From Mangrovimonas cancribranchiae (GTDB taxonomy: Bacteria > Bacteroidota > Bacteroidia > Flavobacteriales > Flavobacteriaceae), in NCBI RefSeq assembly GCF_037126245.1, contig NZ_CP136925.1, forward strand, positions 2,186,001 to 2,250,000: 64,000 bases of DNA, written 5' to 3'. The notes beneath the pieces are model-generated. The model saw only the letters and a list, made by a program, of their open reading frames with translations. It ran no database searches and had not been told where the DNA came from. Every line of letters starts with the position of its first letter. Within the stretch, counting starts at the first letter, position 1. Below, piece after piece: positions 1-8,905 of this stretch. The translations under genes were made by a program, and so were the position numbers.

Positions 1-39
1 ACGAATAAAACCCGATAGCACACGATTGTTTTCCCCGCT

Positions 40-640
40 AGTGCACAAATCCATTTGCCTTCCAAGTTGCAATATGATAAATTATTTCAGTAAAGCACCA
101 TGTCATTCAGTATGGAACGTAGTAGAATGAAGAATCCCCCCTACCATGCAGCGTAATAATTTATATATCGTTAGATGCTTCAATCGGTAAAAAGCCTCCT
201 TCTGCATGACAGCCGTCCTGTGTAACAAAACCCTCTGTCACTCAAACCCCCGTTACCACACAATTGCCTGTACTATAATTATCGACCTGTATTGTGAGGC
301 ACCATGATTTTCATTTCTCTTAGTGAATAAGTTTTCACTTCCAATTATGATTTTTTATATTTATCCGTGAAAAGTTCATTGAAAATAGTGAAAATGATTA
401 CCCTTCTTTCGGAATGTTACTGCCTAAACGCCACGGTAGCGTGGACTCATACAGGTACGGCTTCCAAGGACAAGAGAAAGATGATGAGATTAAAGGCGAA
501 GGAAATAGCATAAACTATAAGTTTAGAATGCACGACCCGAGAGTCGGTAGGTTTTTATCTTTAGACCCTCTTGCACCACAATATCCGCATAATTCGCCTT
601 ATGCCTTTAGTGAAAACAGAGTTATAGACGGAATTGAGTT
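40..640 (+). repeat. Left arm of a long inverted repeat spanning an Rhs tip and its upstream DNA
   Basis: Bases about 40-640 reappear in reverse complement at about 5990-6500. The shared part covers some 370 bases of non-coding DNA and the first 75 or so codons of the Rhs tip. The left arm has an extra stretch of roughly 70 bases near 90-165. No full gene is visible in bases 1-413; the in-frame reading upstream of the tip is closed by a TGA near base 350. The two arms point towards each other, so recombination between them would invert the 5 kb in between. Confidence 0.8.
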
Positions 641-1325
641 AGAGGGATTAGAAAGAACATCTATCACATATAAATGGAATGAAAAAAATCAAGGATATGA
701 TCAGCCTATTAGAATCGATCAAGGCTATGGAAGTGGTTCGGTCATGAGATGGAAAGGTGGTCCTATTGTTCCTTCTGGCTATGATCAAAGAGCTATATAT
801 TTTGATGATGAAAACAATGAAATAGCTGATAGAGTCAGTAAAAGTGCTTCTCGTATTTGGAAAGAATCAAGTCTTGTAACTAAAGGAGAGTTAAAAACAT
901 CTTTAACCAAATCAAAAAAAGTAAATATTTCTGTTACAACTGCTAAAGTAAGTGCAGAACAACAATTTCAAAAAACAACAGCTTCCTTTTCAAAAAATGA
1001 AGGTTTAGAAATTAAGGTTGAAGGTTCCCAAACAACTCTAAGTGTTGGTGGTGGTCTTAAAAGGGGAACTTTAACTGTCAAAAAAAGTTCTAATGGAGAT
1101 TTTACTCAAGTAATAGAACTGGCTGAATTAGTTCAAATTAAAGCCACAAAAAAAAATAATGGTTCGGAGTCTCAATCAATCTTTTTTGTTTTACCTCCTG
1201 TAGAAATAGGTAAAGGAGCAGGAACTGAAACCAAATTGACAATAAAAGGAGGGATTGAACATAAAGAGCCTGTTGAGGTAAATTTTAATGACATACAAAA
1301 TGATGACAAAAACAAAAAGAATTAA
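414..1325 (+). CDS. Orphan Rhs tip fused to toxin-like tail (cassette 1)
   Basis: Residues 1-80 are the conserved end of an Rhs/YD-repeat protein: [14 protein letters not shown], then [18 protein letters not shown], then [21 protein letters not shown]-type residues. The remaining 220 residues are unrelated to the other tips; they are lysine-, serine- and threonine-rich and look beta-rich, with no motif I recognise. In full-length Rhs proteins this is where the variable toxin begins. Here nothing of the Rhs shell precedes the tip and a stop lies in frame just upstream, so this is probably a silent donor cassette rather than an expressed gene. The next gene starts inside its last codons, as expected for a toxin-immunity pair. 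Toxin activity is inferred from position only. Confidence 0.7.
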   Translation: MLLPKRHGSVDSYRYGFQGQEKDDEIKGEGNSINYKFRMHDPRVGRFLSLDPLAPQYPHNSPYAFSENRVIDGIELEGLERTSITYKWNEKNQGYDQPIRIDQGYGSGSVMRWKGGPIVPSGYDQRAIYFDDENNEIADRVSKSASRIWKESSLVTKGELKTSLTKSKKVNISVTTAKVSAEQQFQKTTASFSKNEGLEIKVEGSQTTLSVGGGLKRGTLTVKKSSNGDFTQVIELAELVQIKATKKNNGSESQSIFFVLPPVEIGKGAGTETKLTIKGGIEHKEPVEVNFNDIQNDDKNKKN

Positions 1326-1962
1326 TATAATTTTTATTTTGCTTATTTTATTTTCTTGTGACTCTAATGTAGATCAAAATTTATTTGATTCTGAACAAAA
1401 AGAAGAAGTGTTAAATTATTTTGAAGCGAGTGAATTATTTTTTGAAGTAGAAAATAATTTATATATTTTAAATATAATAGGTAGTAAAATTGATAATGCT
1501 TACATTTTAGAAGAAAACTCGAAAGTTATTGCTTTAAAAATATGTCAAATTTTAAAAGAAAAACCTGAAATATCATTTAATACAGAAATCATTGTAAAGC
1601 TAGAAGGTAAATATAATAATAGTTATAATTACAAACTATTCCATCTTGCTGAAATTCAAGAAGGGTTAGAGTCTGTTGAGAAGTCTATAAATCATTTAAA
1701 AAACAATAAAGTTCTTCTCGAAGATTTTTATATTGATTTAAACTGTAATGATAAACCAATAATTGCAAATGAAATTGATTGGGATAAAATTCAAAATGTC
1801 AATTTAATCAATTTTGAAATCGCTGAATTTGATATGTGTGATCAAATTATAGAATCAGTACTTTATCGTATAAATTTACTTCCATTAAACATTAATATTT
1901 GGGTCTATTATTATCCAAAGGATCACAAAATTATTGCAATTGGTCTCCCTCAAGGTTCTTAA
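1300..1962 (+). CDS. Lipoprotein, candidate immunity protein for cassette 1
   Basis: About 220 residues. A hydrophobic leader ends in ILFSC, a lipobox, so the protein should be a lipoprotein in the periplasm or on the outer membrane. The rest is acidic and asparagine-rich with no family I can name. ATG codons at 1288, 1300 and 1303 are all possible; 1300 or 1303 puts the signal peptide at the N-terminus. It overlaps the end of the Rhs-tip gene by about 25 bases, the usual layout of an effector followed by its immunity gene. Immunity is inferred from this arrangement. Confidence 0.6.
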   Translation: MMTKTKRINIIFILLILFSCDSNVDQNLFDSEQKEEVLNYFEASELFFEVENNLYILNIIGSKIDNAYILEENSKVIALKICQILKEKPEISFNTEIIVKLEGKYNNSYNYKLFHLAEIQEGLESVEKSINHLKNNKVLLEDFYIDLNCNDKPIIANEIDWDKIQNVNLINFEIAEFDMCDQIIESVLYRINLLPLNINIWVYYYPKDHKIIAIGLPQGS

Positions 1963-2210
1963 GCTAATGCTGATTTATTGTATATGAATACAGCTAAAAA
2001 AAAAATTCAATAAAAAGAGTGTTAGAGTTTTAAAAGAAAAAATATATTAAACACCTGTTTTTAGACATAAAACTATGCCCAAAATTTGTATAAAAGTTCA
2101 TTGAAAAGTTACAGAAAACACCAAAATTTGTAAAAATTTATAGGTTCTAAAATCAAACAATGTCTTGTGGTTATTGAATTAAGACAGGTTTTAATACGCC
2201 TTCTTTCGGA

Positions 2211-3152
2211 ATGCTCCTGCCCAAAAGGCACGGCAGCGTTGATGGCTACCGCTACGGCTTCCAAGGTCAAGAGAAAGATGACGAAATCAAAGGTGAAGGA
2301 AACTCTATTAACTACAAGTTTAGAATGCACGATCCGAGAGTTGGGAGGTTCTTTGCCATTGACCCATTGTTTAGGAAGTATCCGCATAATTCTCCTTATG
2401 CATTTTCTGAGAATAGATTAATTGATGGGGTTGAATTAGAAGGTTTGGAAGTATTGCAAGTTGGTAAAGTTTCAACTCTTTCAGCATTAGTATCTGGTTC
2501 ATCTCAAGGTGGTATTGCTGTTGATTTTAATACAGGAAATGTTTATGGTTATGGAGAATTGGCAATTGGATTAGAATCAGATATAAGTGTTTTTAGTGGT
2601 GTTTCTGTTACTTTCTATCCTTATATGGATTCTGCATTAATATTAGAAGGGAATGGAGCAAGTGCTTCTATTTCAACAGCAAAATGGGGGGCAACAGTGT
2701 CTGGTGGATTAACATCTTCTGGTGGAGAATTAGGAATTAACCTTTCCATTGGAATTGGTGCAGGTGTTGCTCCAGCTTCAGCTTCAGCAATGTTTTCTAA
2801 TACAACCTTGAAACCGATTAGTAAAGGGGCGGAAACAGAAATGGCAATAAAACTATTAAATCAATCATATATGGATATGTATAAAAAAATCAAGCCTTTA
2901 TTAAAAGAATTCAACAGTTTAAATTCTGCAAATGACCAATTATATACCAATAATAAAGTGTTAAATGATGCTCTAAGTATACAGACTACTGATTATGGAA
3001 AAGAAATTATTCAAAAGCAAATTGATACTAACAATGAAGCTATCGATTTAAACAATAAAAAAATCGAAACTCTTCGAAATGAAATTGACCCTGTGATTGA
3101 ACTAATGGAAAATGTGGAAGATAAAACACAAGAGCTTGAAAATCAACAATAA
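2211..3152 (+). CDS. Orphan Rhs tip fused to glycine-rich tail (cassette 2)
   Basis: Residues 1-80 match the tip of cassette 1, including [14 protein letters not shown] and [18 protein letters not shown]. The tail differs: residues about 82-210 are rich in glycine, serine and alanine with alternating hydrophobic stretches, which would suit a membrane-active toxin. Residues 215-313 are predicted coiled coil, full of Asn, Leu, Lys and Glu. An in-frame TGA lies about 20 bases upstream, so again no Rhs shell is attached. The partner gene follows 3 bases later. Pore formation is only a guess from composition and from the membrane nature of the partner. Confidence 0.65.
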   Translation: MLLPKRHGSVDGYRYGFQGQEKDDEIKGEGNSINYKFRMHDPRVGRFFAIDPLFRKYPHNSPYAFSENRLIDGVELEGLEVLQVGKVSTLSALVSGSSQGGIAVDFNTGNVYGYGELAIGLESDISVFSGVSVTFYPYMDSALILEGNGASASISTAKWGATVSGGLTSSGGELGINLSIGIGAGVAPASASAMFSNTTLKPISKGAETEMAIKLLNQSYMDMYKKIKPLLKEFNSLNSANDQLYTNNKVLNDALSIQTTDYGKEIIQKQIDTNNEAIDLNNKKIETLRNEIDPVIELMENVEDKTQELENQQ

Positions 3153-3155
3153 ATT

Positions 3156-3434
3156 ATGGTCAAAATAATTTCAAAATATATATATCTACTTGTTTTATTT
3201 CAAATTTCAATATCTACAGGATTATATTTTATATCAATTTCTTATTCAATTTTATTTATACTAATTTTATGTTTGTTAATGGGCATTCTATTTGGCTATT
3301 CGCAATTGAAATTCAGAAATAATAAATCTTTAAATTATAAATCAGCAAAGAGTAAGTTTTTTTCTTTTATTGTTATTTCACTAATATGGTTGATTGTTAT
3401 TTCGGCTTTCAAAATATATAAACTTAATAATTAA
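3156..3434 (+). CDS. Small membrane protein, candidate immunity protein for cassette 2
   Basis: 92 residues with three strongly hydrophobic segments (about 7-25, 27-45 and 68-85) and a short basic loop between the second and third. It starts 3 bases after the cassette 2 stop codon, so the two are surely co-transcribed. A small multi-pass inner-membrane protein next to a membrane-type tail fits an immunity role. No family recognised. Confidence 0.55.
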   Translation: MVKIISKYIYLLVLFQISISTGLYFISISYSILFILILCLLMGILFGYSQLKFRNNKSLNYKSAKSKFFSFIVISLIWLIVISAFKIYKLNN

Positions 3435-3439
3435 ATATG

Positions 3440-3460
3440 GCGCTAGACCCCCGCTAGCGC
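3440..3460. terminator. Hairpin after cassette 2
   Basis: GCGCTAG and CTAGCGC form a perfect 7-bp stem around a 7-base loop, 5 bases after the stop codon of the preceding gene. There is no clear T-run, so it may be a transcript end or a structural mark of the cassette border. A comparable CTAG-centred hairpin is at 8080-8100. Confidence 0.45.
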
Positions 3461-3541
3461 TTGTTCGTAACTCGCTGCTTTCTCTACGTCTATTTTAAAA
3501 TAAGCTGCTCCTTATAAGGGAAAGTACTGGGAATAAAACAG

Positions 3542-3952
3542 TTAAAAAACGTTCTCTGAAATATTGAATTTAGGCTTTTCTGTGATGCTGTATTTGGTCA
3601 AGATATAGAATATATTTTGGTATATCCAAACCAGAGGCTTTAATTTTGGCATTTTGAAAATATAAACAAAAGATGAACTTTTTACAGCACCGCCAATATT
3701 GGAACTATTGATTGTTCCTTTATTGTTATAATAAGTCTCAATTTCATTAGCTTCATTCTTACTGTTGGCTTTTAATGCCATCCAATAAGTAATTTCTCCA
3801 TGTTTCTTCTTATGCTGGGCATTTCTTATATTAACATTATTAGTTATTCCACAGTACCAATCACTAAAAATATTGCTCTTCCTTTTGTCACCGTTTGCAT
3901 TGATATATTTAGTAAAACTATTTTTGATACCTTGATTGGTTGATACTTTCAT
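3542..3952 (-). CDS. GIY-YIG-like nuclease domain protein
   Basis: 136 residues. The stretch DWYCGITNNVNIRNAQHKKKH resembles the core of GIY-YIG nucleases, where a Tyr-x-Gly-Ile-Thr motif is followed by an arginine and a histidine, and NEANEIETYY could supply the conserved glutamate. The N-terminal 30 residues are basic. It lies 12 bases after the DUF3606 gene on the same strand, so the two are probably one operon. Both sit between oppositely oriented Rhs cassettes and share nothing with them, so they look like passengers. Family assignment is moderate. Confidence 0.5.
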   Translation of the reverse strand: MKVSTNQGIKNSFTKYINANGDKRKSNIFSDWYCGITNNVNIRNAQHKKKHGEITYWMALKANSKNEANEIETYYNNKGTINSSNIGGAVKSSSFVYIFKMPKLKPLVWIYQNIFYILTKYSITEKPKFNISENVF

Positions 3953-3964
3953 TTAAACGATAAA

Positions 3965-4150
3965 TTATTTTTTCTTGTTTTTTAAGTATTCCTTGATTAC
4001 TTTGGCACTAGTGCTTCCCGTTGCTTTTTTAGCACCAGCCAATTGTTGACCTGAAACATTCAGTTTCTTTTTCCAATATTGGATTTCGTGAGGTTGAGTG
4101 CTAATTCTTTTATCGTCTCTTGGACCTTTTCTCTTTGGATTATCTGGCAT
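3965..4150 (-). CDS. DUF3606-like small basic protein
   Basis: 61 residues beginning MPDNPKRKGPRDDKRIS, followed by EIQYWKKKLNVSGQQLAGA and a lysine-rich end. This order (MPDN start, an arginine-aspartate region, YW plus lysines, then a helix ending in VKEYL) is the pattern of the DUF3606 family. Function unknown. First gene of a two-gene unit with the GIY-YIG-like protein. Confidence 0.6.
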   Translation of the reverse strand: MPDNPKRKGPRDDKRISTQPHEIQYWKKKLNVSGQQLAGAKKATGSTSAKVIKEYLKNKKK

Positions 4151-4219
4151 AATGTGTTGATTTTTATACTTTAAAAGTATAATTTACCTCGCATATTTGC
4201 AAAATAACTGTACAGAAAA

Positions 4220-4499
4220 TTATTCTTCAAGTAACTGAAAAAACTCTGAAATCTTTATTTCATGAGCTTCACAAATCTTGTATAAAGTTTTTACAGGGAT
4301 TTCTACTTTGGCAGTTCTTAAAAAAGCTTCGTCATGTATCTTTTTTAATCTAAAAGTTTCCTCAGCTCCAAACCTATCTACCATTTGCCAATAAAGTGGG
4401 TCATGCATCCTGAACTTATAGTTTGTGCTGTTGTCTTTGCATTGATCTCATCATCTTTTTCCTGTCCTTGAAAGCCATAGCGGTTTCAACACTGCCTTG
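4220..4499 (-). pseudogene. Decayed Rhs tip joined to an XRE-type fragment
   Basis: An open frame at 4220-4408 starts with MHDP, the middle of the Rhs tip, and continues into a sequence ending in LYKICEAHEIKISEFFQLLEE, which looks like the end of an XRE helix-turn-helix domain. Upstream, to about 4499, the rest of the tip can be read in shifted frames ([25 protein letters not shown]). It is therefore a broken tip with an unrelated fragment captured behind it. Not expected to be functional. Confidence 0.6.
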
Positions 4500-4634
4500 A
4501 CGCTTGGAGAGAAGTTACAGCTTTTAGATAGTTTGGATGATAACGAGAAGAAGTCTATCTTTATGCTTATTGATTAGCTGATCTCCAAAAAAAAGTTTAA
4601 AGATTTCTTTGATAAAAATGTAGCTTCGCTTTAA
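4500..4634 (+). pseudogene. C-terminal remnant of an XRE-family regulator
   Basis: The plus strand reads LGEKLQLLDSLDDNEKKSIF, then an internal TAG, then LISKKKFKDFFDKNVASL and a stop. This is the usual end of Bacteroidota XRE regulators. The internal stop and missing N-terminus mark it as a remnant. It abuts the decayed Rhs tip at 4499. Confidence 0.5.
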
Positions 4635-4635
4635 C

Positions 4636-4664
4636 GCAAAAAAAGCTACCGTTTACGATAGCTT
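4636..4664 (-). terminator. Rho-independent terminator of cassette 3
   Basis: Read on the minus strand, AAGCTATCGT and ACGGTAGCTT pair over 10 bp with one G-U, with a 2-base loop, followed by seven T. It lies 28 bases after the stop of the immunity gene at 4692. Confidence 0.75.
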
Positions 4665-4691
4665 ACTTATTATATTTTTATAAAGTTAAAT

Positions 4692-5141
4692 TTATATTGG
4701 TACTTCAAAAATTTGATCACTGAAAGTTTCTACCATAATTTTTTTCTCTTTCAATTTTACATCTTGAATAAGGTCAGAAAAAATCTTAACTTTTGTGATA
4801 GAAAAACTGTATTTACTTATGTGAACAATACTTGTATCAGTGATAATTAAATATCCATTATAAACTATTTCTACAGTAGAAAAATCATCATAGAGCGAGA
4901 ACAAAAGTCTAATACAACCAGTTTCTTTAGAAAAAAGTGAAATCTTATTACTTATTTCAAAGAGAAGTATATTTTCATCTTCTAAAATTTTTTCTGGAGG
5001 TAATTCGTTTACAGAATCAATCAAAAAAGTATATTCTTGGTCTTCTATTTTTAAAACCCAAGCCTCATTATGATTCGAAGTACAATGTATTACTCCAATA
5101 TGCTTAACAATATTATCAAGCCTATTAATATTATAAGTCAT
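4692..5141 (-). CDS. Candidate cytoplasmic immunity protein for cassette 3
   Basis: 149 residues with no signal peptide or membrane segment. The sequence is a run of short hydrophobic strands with acidic turns (for example ENILLFEIS and IIVHISKYSFS-like segments), suggesting a beta-rich soluble fold. It starts 3 bases after the stop of the Rhs-tip gene at 5145 and is followed by a good terminator, so tip and partner form a closed two-gene unit. No family recognised; the immunity role comes from position. Confidence 0.55.
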   Translation of the reverse strand: MTYNINRLDNIVKHIGVIHCTSNHNEAWVLKIEDQEYTFLIDSVNELPPEKILEDENILLFEISNKISLFSKETGCIRLLFSLYDDFSTVEIVYNGYLIITDTSIVHISKYSFSITKVKIFSDLIQDVKLKEKKIMVETFSDQIFEVPI

Positions 5142-5144
5142 AAT

Positions 5145-6185
5145 TTATTTTTTTAAATCATTGCCTAAATCTTTAGCTTTATCAAACATTTCGCTAATAA
5201 ATTCTTTCATTTGTTTATTTTGACCATCTATTGTAATTGTTGTTAATTCTGATAATTCTTCTCCTTCTCTAGTTAAGAATGAAAAATTGACTTTTGTTCC
5301 ATTATTCAACGAAACCTGTTTTTTGATAACCTGACCTGCTTCAGTTGACACTTCTTCAACTAATTCCCCGTTGCTAAACGCATCTTGTGCTAACCCAAGT
5401 AATTTTTCTTTTGTATCAATTCCTCCAGCTTTTAACTTGTCACCTCTAAAAATAGATTTAGCAATATTTGTAATCTGTTGTTTAGTGTCTTTAGCTAAAT
5501 TACTTTGACTTAATTTGCCTAGCATAAAATCTAATTTAGGCACTTTAATTGAAAAATTAGGAATTAATTTACTCTTGCTAAAGTTTCCTATTACCAAACG
5601 TGTACCTCGCCCAAAATCATCTATTGGACCTGGAGTTTGTATCTGATTTCCTTCATCAAAAAATCCAATAGCAAAATTACCAGTAGCAACAATTAATGCT
5701 TGTCTTTTAGTAATTTCAAAAGCCCCTCTCCAAAATAAGGTTTGTAAAGCAGGAATAGCTGTTCCTCCTGATTCAATAATTAAGAATGCTGCTCCAACTC
5801 CTGCACCTCCATAAATTAAACCTTTAGTTTTACCGTCTTCAAAGGCTTTCTTTAGTTTTTTGTCCTCGGGAGTACCAAGTACACCTAATTTTTCTCTAGT
5901 GCGTATGATATCAGGAGATAAATTGTAGTTTAAATCTTTCCCAGGCTCTAAGCCTTCTAATTCGGGTGTATGGATGATTTGATTACCACTAAATGAATAA
6001 GGACTATAGTATGGATATTCACGTGCCAATGGGTCAACAGCATAGAACCTTCCCACTCTAGGGTCATGCATTCTATACTTATAATTTATAGAATTTCCTT
6101 CGCCTTTGATTTCATCATCCATCTCTTGACCTTGGAAGCCGTACCTGTATGAGTCCACGCTACCGTGGCGTTTTGGCATAAGCAT
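5145..6185 (-). CDS. Orphan Rhs tip fused to toxin-like tail (cassette 3)
   Basis: 346 residues. Residues 1-80 are the shared Rhs tip ([37 protein letters not shown]). The tail has a hydrophobic segment near residues 115-150 (GLIYGGAGVGAAFLIIE), then a basic soluble part ending in a charged helix. I recognise no catalytic motif. As with the other copies, the frame is open for a few codons upstream and then closed, so it lacks an Rhs shell. Its tip and upstream DNA are nearly the same as those of cassette 1 in inverted orientation. Confidence 0.65.
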   Translation of the reverse strand: MLMPKRHGSVDSYRYGFQGQEMDDEIKGEGNSINYKYRMHDPRVGRFYAVDPLAREYPYYSPYSFSGNQIIHTPELEGLEPGKDLNYNLSPDIIRTREKLGVLGTPEDKKLKKAFEDGKTKGLIYGGAGVGAAFLIIESGGTAIPALQTLFWRGAFEITKRQALIVATGNFAIGFFDEGNQIQTPGPIDDFGRGTRLVIGNFSKSKLIPNFSIKVPKLDFMLGKLSQSNLAKDTKQQITNIAKSIFRGDKLKAGGIDTKEKLLGLAQDAFSNGELVEEVSTEAGQVIKKQVSLNNGTKVNFSFLTREGEELSELTTITIDGQNKQMKEFISEMFDKAKDLGNDLKK

Positions 6186-6500
6186 ACCGAAAGCAGGGTA
6201 ATCATTTTCACTATTTTCAATGAACTTTTCACGGATAAATATAAAAAATCATAATTGGAAGTGAAAACTTATTCACTAAGAGAAATAAAAATCATGGTGC
6301 CACACAATACAGGTCGATAAACGTAGTACAGGCGATTGTGTGGTAGCGGGGATTTGAGTGGCAGAGGGTTTTATTGAACAGAACGGCTGTCATGCAGAAG
6401 GAGGCTTTTTAACGACTGAAGCATCTATGTTATAAGAAATTCATCATATTACAACCTGGAACGTGAATGGATTCACGCACCAGGGAAATTCATGTTTGCT
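5990..6500 (-). repeat. Right arm of the long inverted repeat
   Basis: Partner of 40-640 (see there). It includes the start of cassette 3 and the 300 bases upstream of it. The region 6186-6529 contains no gene that I can see other than this repeat. Confidence 0.8.
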
Positions 6501-6529
6501 ATTAACTGACCTGTCCCCATTACTACCCT

Positions 6530-6937
6530 TTACCAATTGTCATGATTTAACATAAATTTATGCGCTTTTATATAAATAGAATCTGACTTTAAAACCATAG
6601 CTCTACGCTCTTTATTATCTATCATAAAAGTGAGATTATAATTATCTTTAAAGGCTAAATTTGAAGATTTAATGCTTAACATAATTCTATTTTCGATTAT
6701 ACTTACTTCCCAAGTTGACGTTTTATCTTTCTCAAAATGCAGTGTTTCGGGAATTGATATTTTAGAATCTTCCTTTAAAACAAGAACATTGGAATAAAGG
6801 TAATCTTTATAACTCACCCCATTATATTTAATTTCATCAATAAACCATTGTCCTTCTAGTTTATTTAAAACATCTTTCTTATTATCTATATTACATGAAA
6901 AAAAAATCATGAATAAAAAAAGTAATCTAATTTCCAT
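6530..6937 (-). CDS. Lipocalin-like lipoprotein, candidate immunity protein for cassette 4
   Basis: 135 residues. The leader MEIRLLFLFMIFFSC is a short lipoprotein signal with the cysteine at position 15. It is followed by LEGQWFIDEIKYNG, the LxGxW start often seen in lipocalin-like small lipoproteins, and then a series of beta strands. It begins 2 bases after the cassette 4 stop. It shares leader type and LxG-W pattern with the lipoprotein at 8087, and the two toxin tails next to them are also related. Periplasmic immunity is the likely job. Confidence 0.6.
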   Translation of the reverse strand: MEIRLLFLFMIFFSCNIDNKKDVLNKLEGQWFIDEIKYNGVSYKDYLYSNVLVLKEDSKISIPETLHFEKDKTSTWEVSIIENRIMLSIKSSNLAFKDNYNLTFMIDNKERRAMVLKSDSIYIKAHKFMLNHDNW

Positions 6938-6939
6938 AT

Positions 6940-7938
6940 TTATTTATCTACTTTCGTATTATCAATGCGCTTTCTTTGAGTTTCCTTTTTAATCCCATTT
7001 TCTTTAATATCTTTTTTGATTTTTTTTAATTTACGTCCTCTCTCGGTTAATTCATTATATATTTTTAATCCAGCTTCTATAATTTCATCTGAATACAAAT
7101 CAGGATGTTGTATTTTATCCCCTCCATAGAGCACAACATTTGCAATCAAGCTTATACTCAAATCATCTCTTAAATTATCAGGAATATAATCCTTTTTAGA
7201 ATTTAGAGCCTTCTGAACAGCAGGTAAAACCTTATCAGTTAGCAACTCATGATGCTCCATGATTAGCTTATCATCATGTCCAGCTCTTAGGTTATAAAAA
7301 AGGCCAAGTCCTTCAACTACTAAGACCGCAATCCCCCCACCTTTTGCTTTACCAGGATTTATTCCTCCACCTATAATTCTTTTTGAACTTTGTTTCGGGG
7401 TACCATCTTTCTTTAGATGTCTGTGATCAATGGGCTTAGAGCCTGGGTTTGAACCTTCAAATGTTTTCTTAGTTGCATTCTTTTCAAATAAACTAAAACG
7501 CTTATCCAGTTTAGGGTCTTCAAAATCTATACTAAAAAGAGATAAAAATGTTTTATATACTACACCAAGATATTCTCCATTCCATTTACTATAAACCGCT
7601 TCTCCAAGACTGTGTCTAGTTGATTCATTCACATTTCCTAATTTGATATGAATAGCTCCATAACTAGTAGAAACCCTAGACTCATTGACATCCAAAAATT
7701 CTAAACCTTCCAACTCAATACCATCTATAACTCTATTCTCGCTAAAAGCATATGGGGAATTATGTGGATATTGTGGAGCAAGAGGATCTAAAGATAAAAA
7801 CCTCCCAACCCTAGGGTCGTGCATCCTGAACTTATAGTTTATGCTATTACCTTCGCCTTTTATCTCGTCATCTTTCTCTTGACCTTGGAAGCCATACCTG
7901 TAAGAATCTACACTTCCGTGCCTGTTAGGCATAAGCAT
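6940..7938 (-). CDS. Orphan Rhs tip fused to toxin-like tail (cassette 4)
   Basis: 332 residues; residues 1-80 are the Rhs tip. The tail has a basic, glycine-rich middle (DHRHLKKDGTPKQSSKR, then GGGINPGKAKGGG), a short hydrophobic segment (IAVLVVEGLGLFYNL) and an acidic-basic C-terminus with ANVVLYGGDKIQHPDLYSDE. A similar C-terminus, TNIVLFGG plus a matching helix, is found in the truncated fragment at 8517, so these are two members of one toxin family. No in-frame start exists further upstream: a TAA lies about 25 bases before the tip. Confidence 0.65.
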   Translation of the reverse strand: MLMPNRHGSVDSYRYGFQGQEKDDEIKGEGNSINYKFRMHDPRVGRFLSLDPLAPQYPHNSPYAFSENRVIDGIELEGLEFLDVNESRVSTSYGAIHIKLGNVNESTRHSLGEAVYSKWNGEYLGVVYKTFLSLFSIDFEDPKLDKRFSLFEKNATKKTFEGSNPGSKPIDHRHLKKDGTPKQSSKRIIGGGINPGKAKGGGIAVLVVEGLGLFYNLRAGHDDKLIMEHHELLTDKVLPAVQKALNSKKDYIPDNLRDDLSISLIANVVLYGGDKIQHPDLYSDEIIEAGLKIYNELTERGRKLKKIKKDIKENGIKKETQRKRIDNTKVDK

Positions 7939-8079
7939 ACCGAAAGGATATGCATCTTTTGATTATTTATAAGAACGTTTTTACTTTTATAAAAGTAAAA
8001 TATTTTAAGAAAAGCCTTTACATAACTGCAAAAGCTTTTTGTATTTATTCCTGTACCGCTTAATCGCTTAATCGGTATG

Positions 8080-8100
8080 GCACTAGTTATAAACTAGTGC
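8080..8100. terminator. Hairpin at the end of cassette 5
   Basis: GCACTAGTT and AACTAGTGC form a perfect 9-bp stem with a 3-base loop. The stem contains the stop codon of the lipoprotein gene at 8087. There is no long T-run. Confidence 0.45.
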
Positions 8101-8551
8101 GAGCGGGGCTTTTCTTTGGAATAATTGCATAGATGATTAAATCTTTTTCTAAATGGGATAGGGTTAAAGATGTAACCTCAAAATCAAAAAATTCAGAAAC
8201 AGTATCTTTAATTTTAATTGAGTAACTGCCTTCATACATCTTTTCAGTGCTTCTACTTAAACGTAATATATCAGCTTCGATTTCAAAATCAGCATAAATA
8301 TCCTCTTTCCCTATTTCCATAGTTAGTTGGTCAATTTTTCTACTCTCAATATACAAGTTTCTAAAGCGGTAAACTTTTTTTGGAGCATCATTTTCAAGTA
8401 AATCTTTTCCGTTTTTATAAATATGGATTAAATTCCAAATTCCCAAGACTTCTGATTTGGTTTTATCCTTCATACATGAAAAGGAACTTGATAAAATTAA
8501 CAATACAATAATTATATTAGTTTTTATTGCTGTCATTGTCTTCATTTTCAA
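8087..8551 (-). CDS. Lipocalin-like lipoprotein, candidate immunity protein for the truncated cassette 5
   Basis: 154 residues. A hydrophobic leader ends in SSFSC, a lipobox, followed by VLGIWNLIHIYKNGKD, the same LxG-W pattern as the lipoprotein at 6530. The body alternates beta strands and charged turns. The start overlaps the end of the toxin fragment (8517-8765) by about 35 bases. It is intact although its toxin has been cut by the insertion sequence, so it is an orphan immunity gene. Homology with 6530 is by pattern only. Confidence 0.6.
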   Translation of the reverse strand: MKMKTMTAIKTNIIIVLLILSSSFSCMKDKTKSEVLGIWNLIHIYKNGKDLLENDAPKKVYRFRNLYIESRKIDQLTMEIGKEDIYADFEIEADILRLSRSTEKMYEGSYSIKIKDTVSEFFDFEVTSLTLSHLEKDLIIYAIIPKKSPARTSL

Positions 8552-8775
8552 TATTATTTAAATCATACATTGATTTTTCTAAAAATTCCGAAGTTTCTTG
8601 TATTAACAATCTCATTCTTGCATCTTCTTCTGAGATTGTTTTAATTATTTCTCTACCTATTCTTACCGATTCTGGTGATTCACTACCATTGCCCCCAAAA
8701 AGAACTATGTTTGTAATTTCACTAATCTTAGTTATATCATATTCATATTCCCCAAGCAAACCCATATTGTAAGTC
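8517..8775 (-). pseudogene. C-terminal fragment of a cassette 4-type toxin, cut by the insertion sequence
   Basis: The frame reads YNMGLLGEYEYDITKISEI, TNIVLFGG and a charged helical end. It is open up to the insertion-sequence border at 8776, where the older gene has been lost. The LFGG segment and the helix after it parallel the end of cassette 4. The missing part must have lain to the right, but no matching DNA is found beyond the insertion, so a deletion accompanied or followed it. Confidence 0.6.
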
Positions 8776-8905
8776 TTCAGTCGAAATTGAACTTTTTGAG
8801 CTAAAAAATAAGAGAGTGTTGGGTCTAATTTAATATTAAATTTTGATATTGTTTTTTTCTAGCCTTTAAAGTTTTTGATTTAATTAAATCACGTTGCTTT
8901 AGTTT

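Noticed and set aside
2109-2421. Frames overlapping the start of Rhs cassette 2
   Set aside because: They are shadows of the conserved Rhs tip in other frames.
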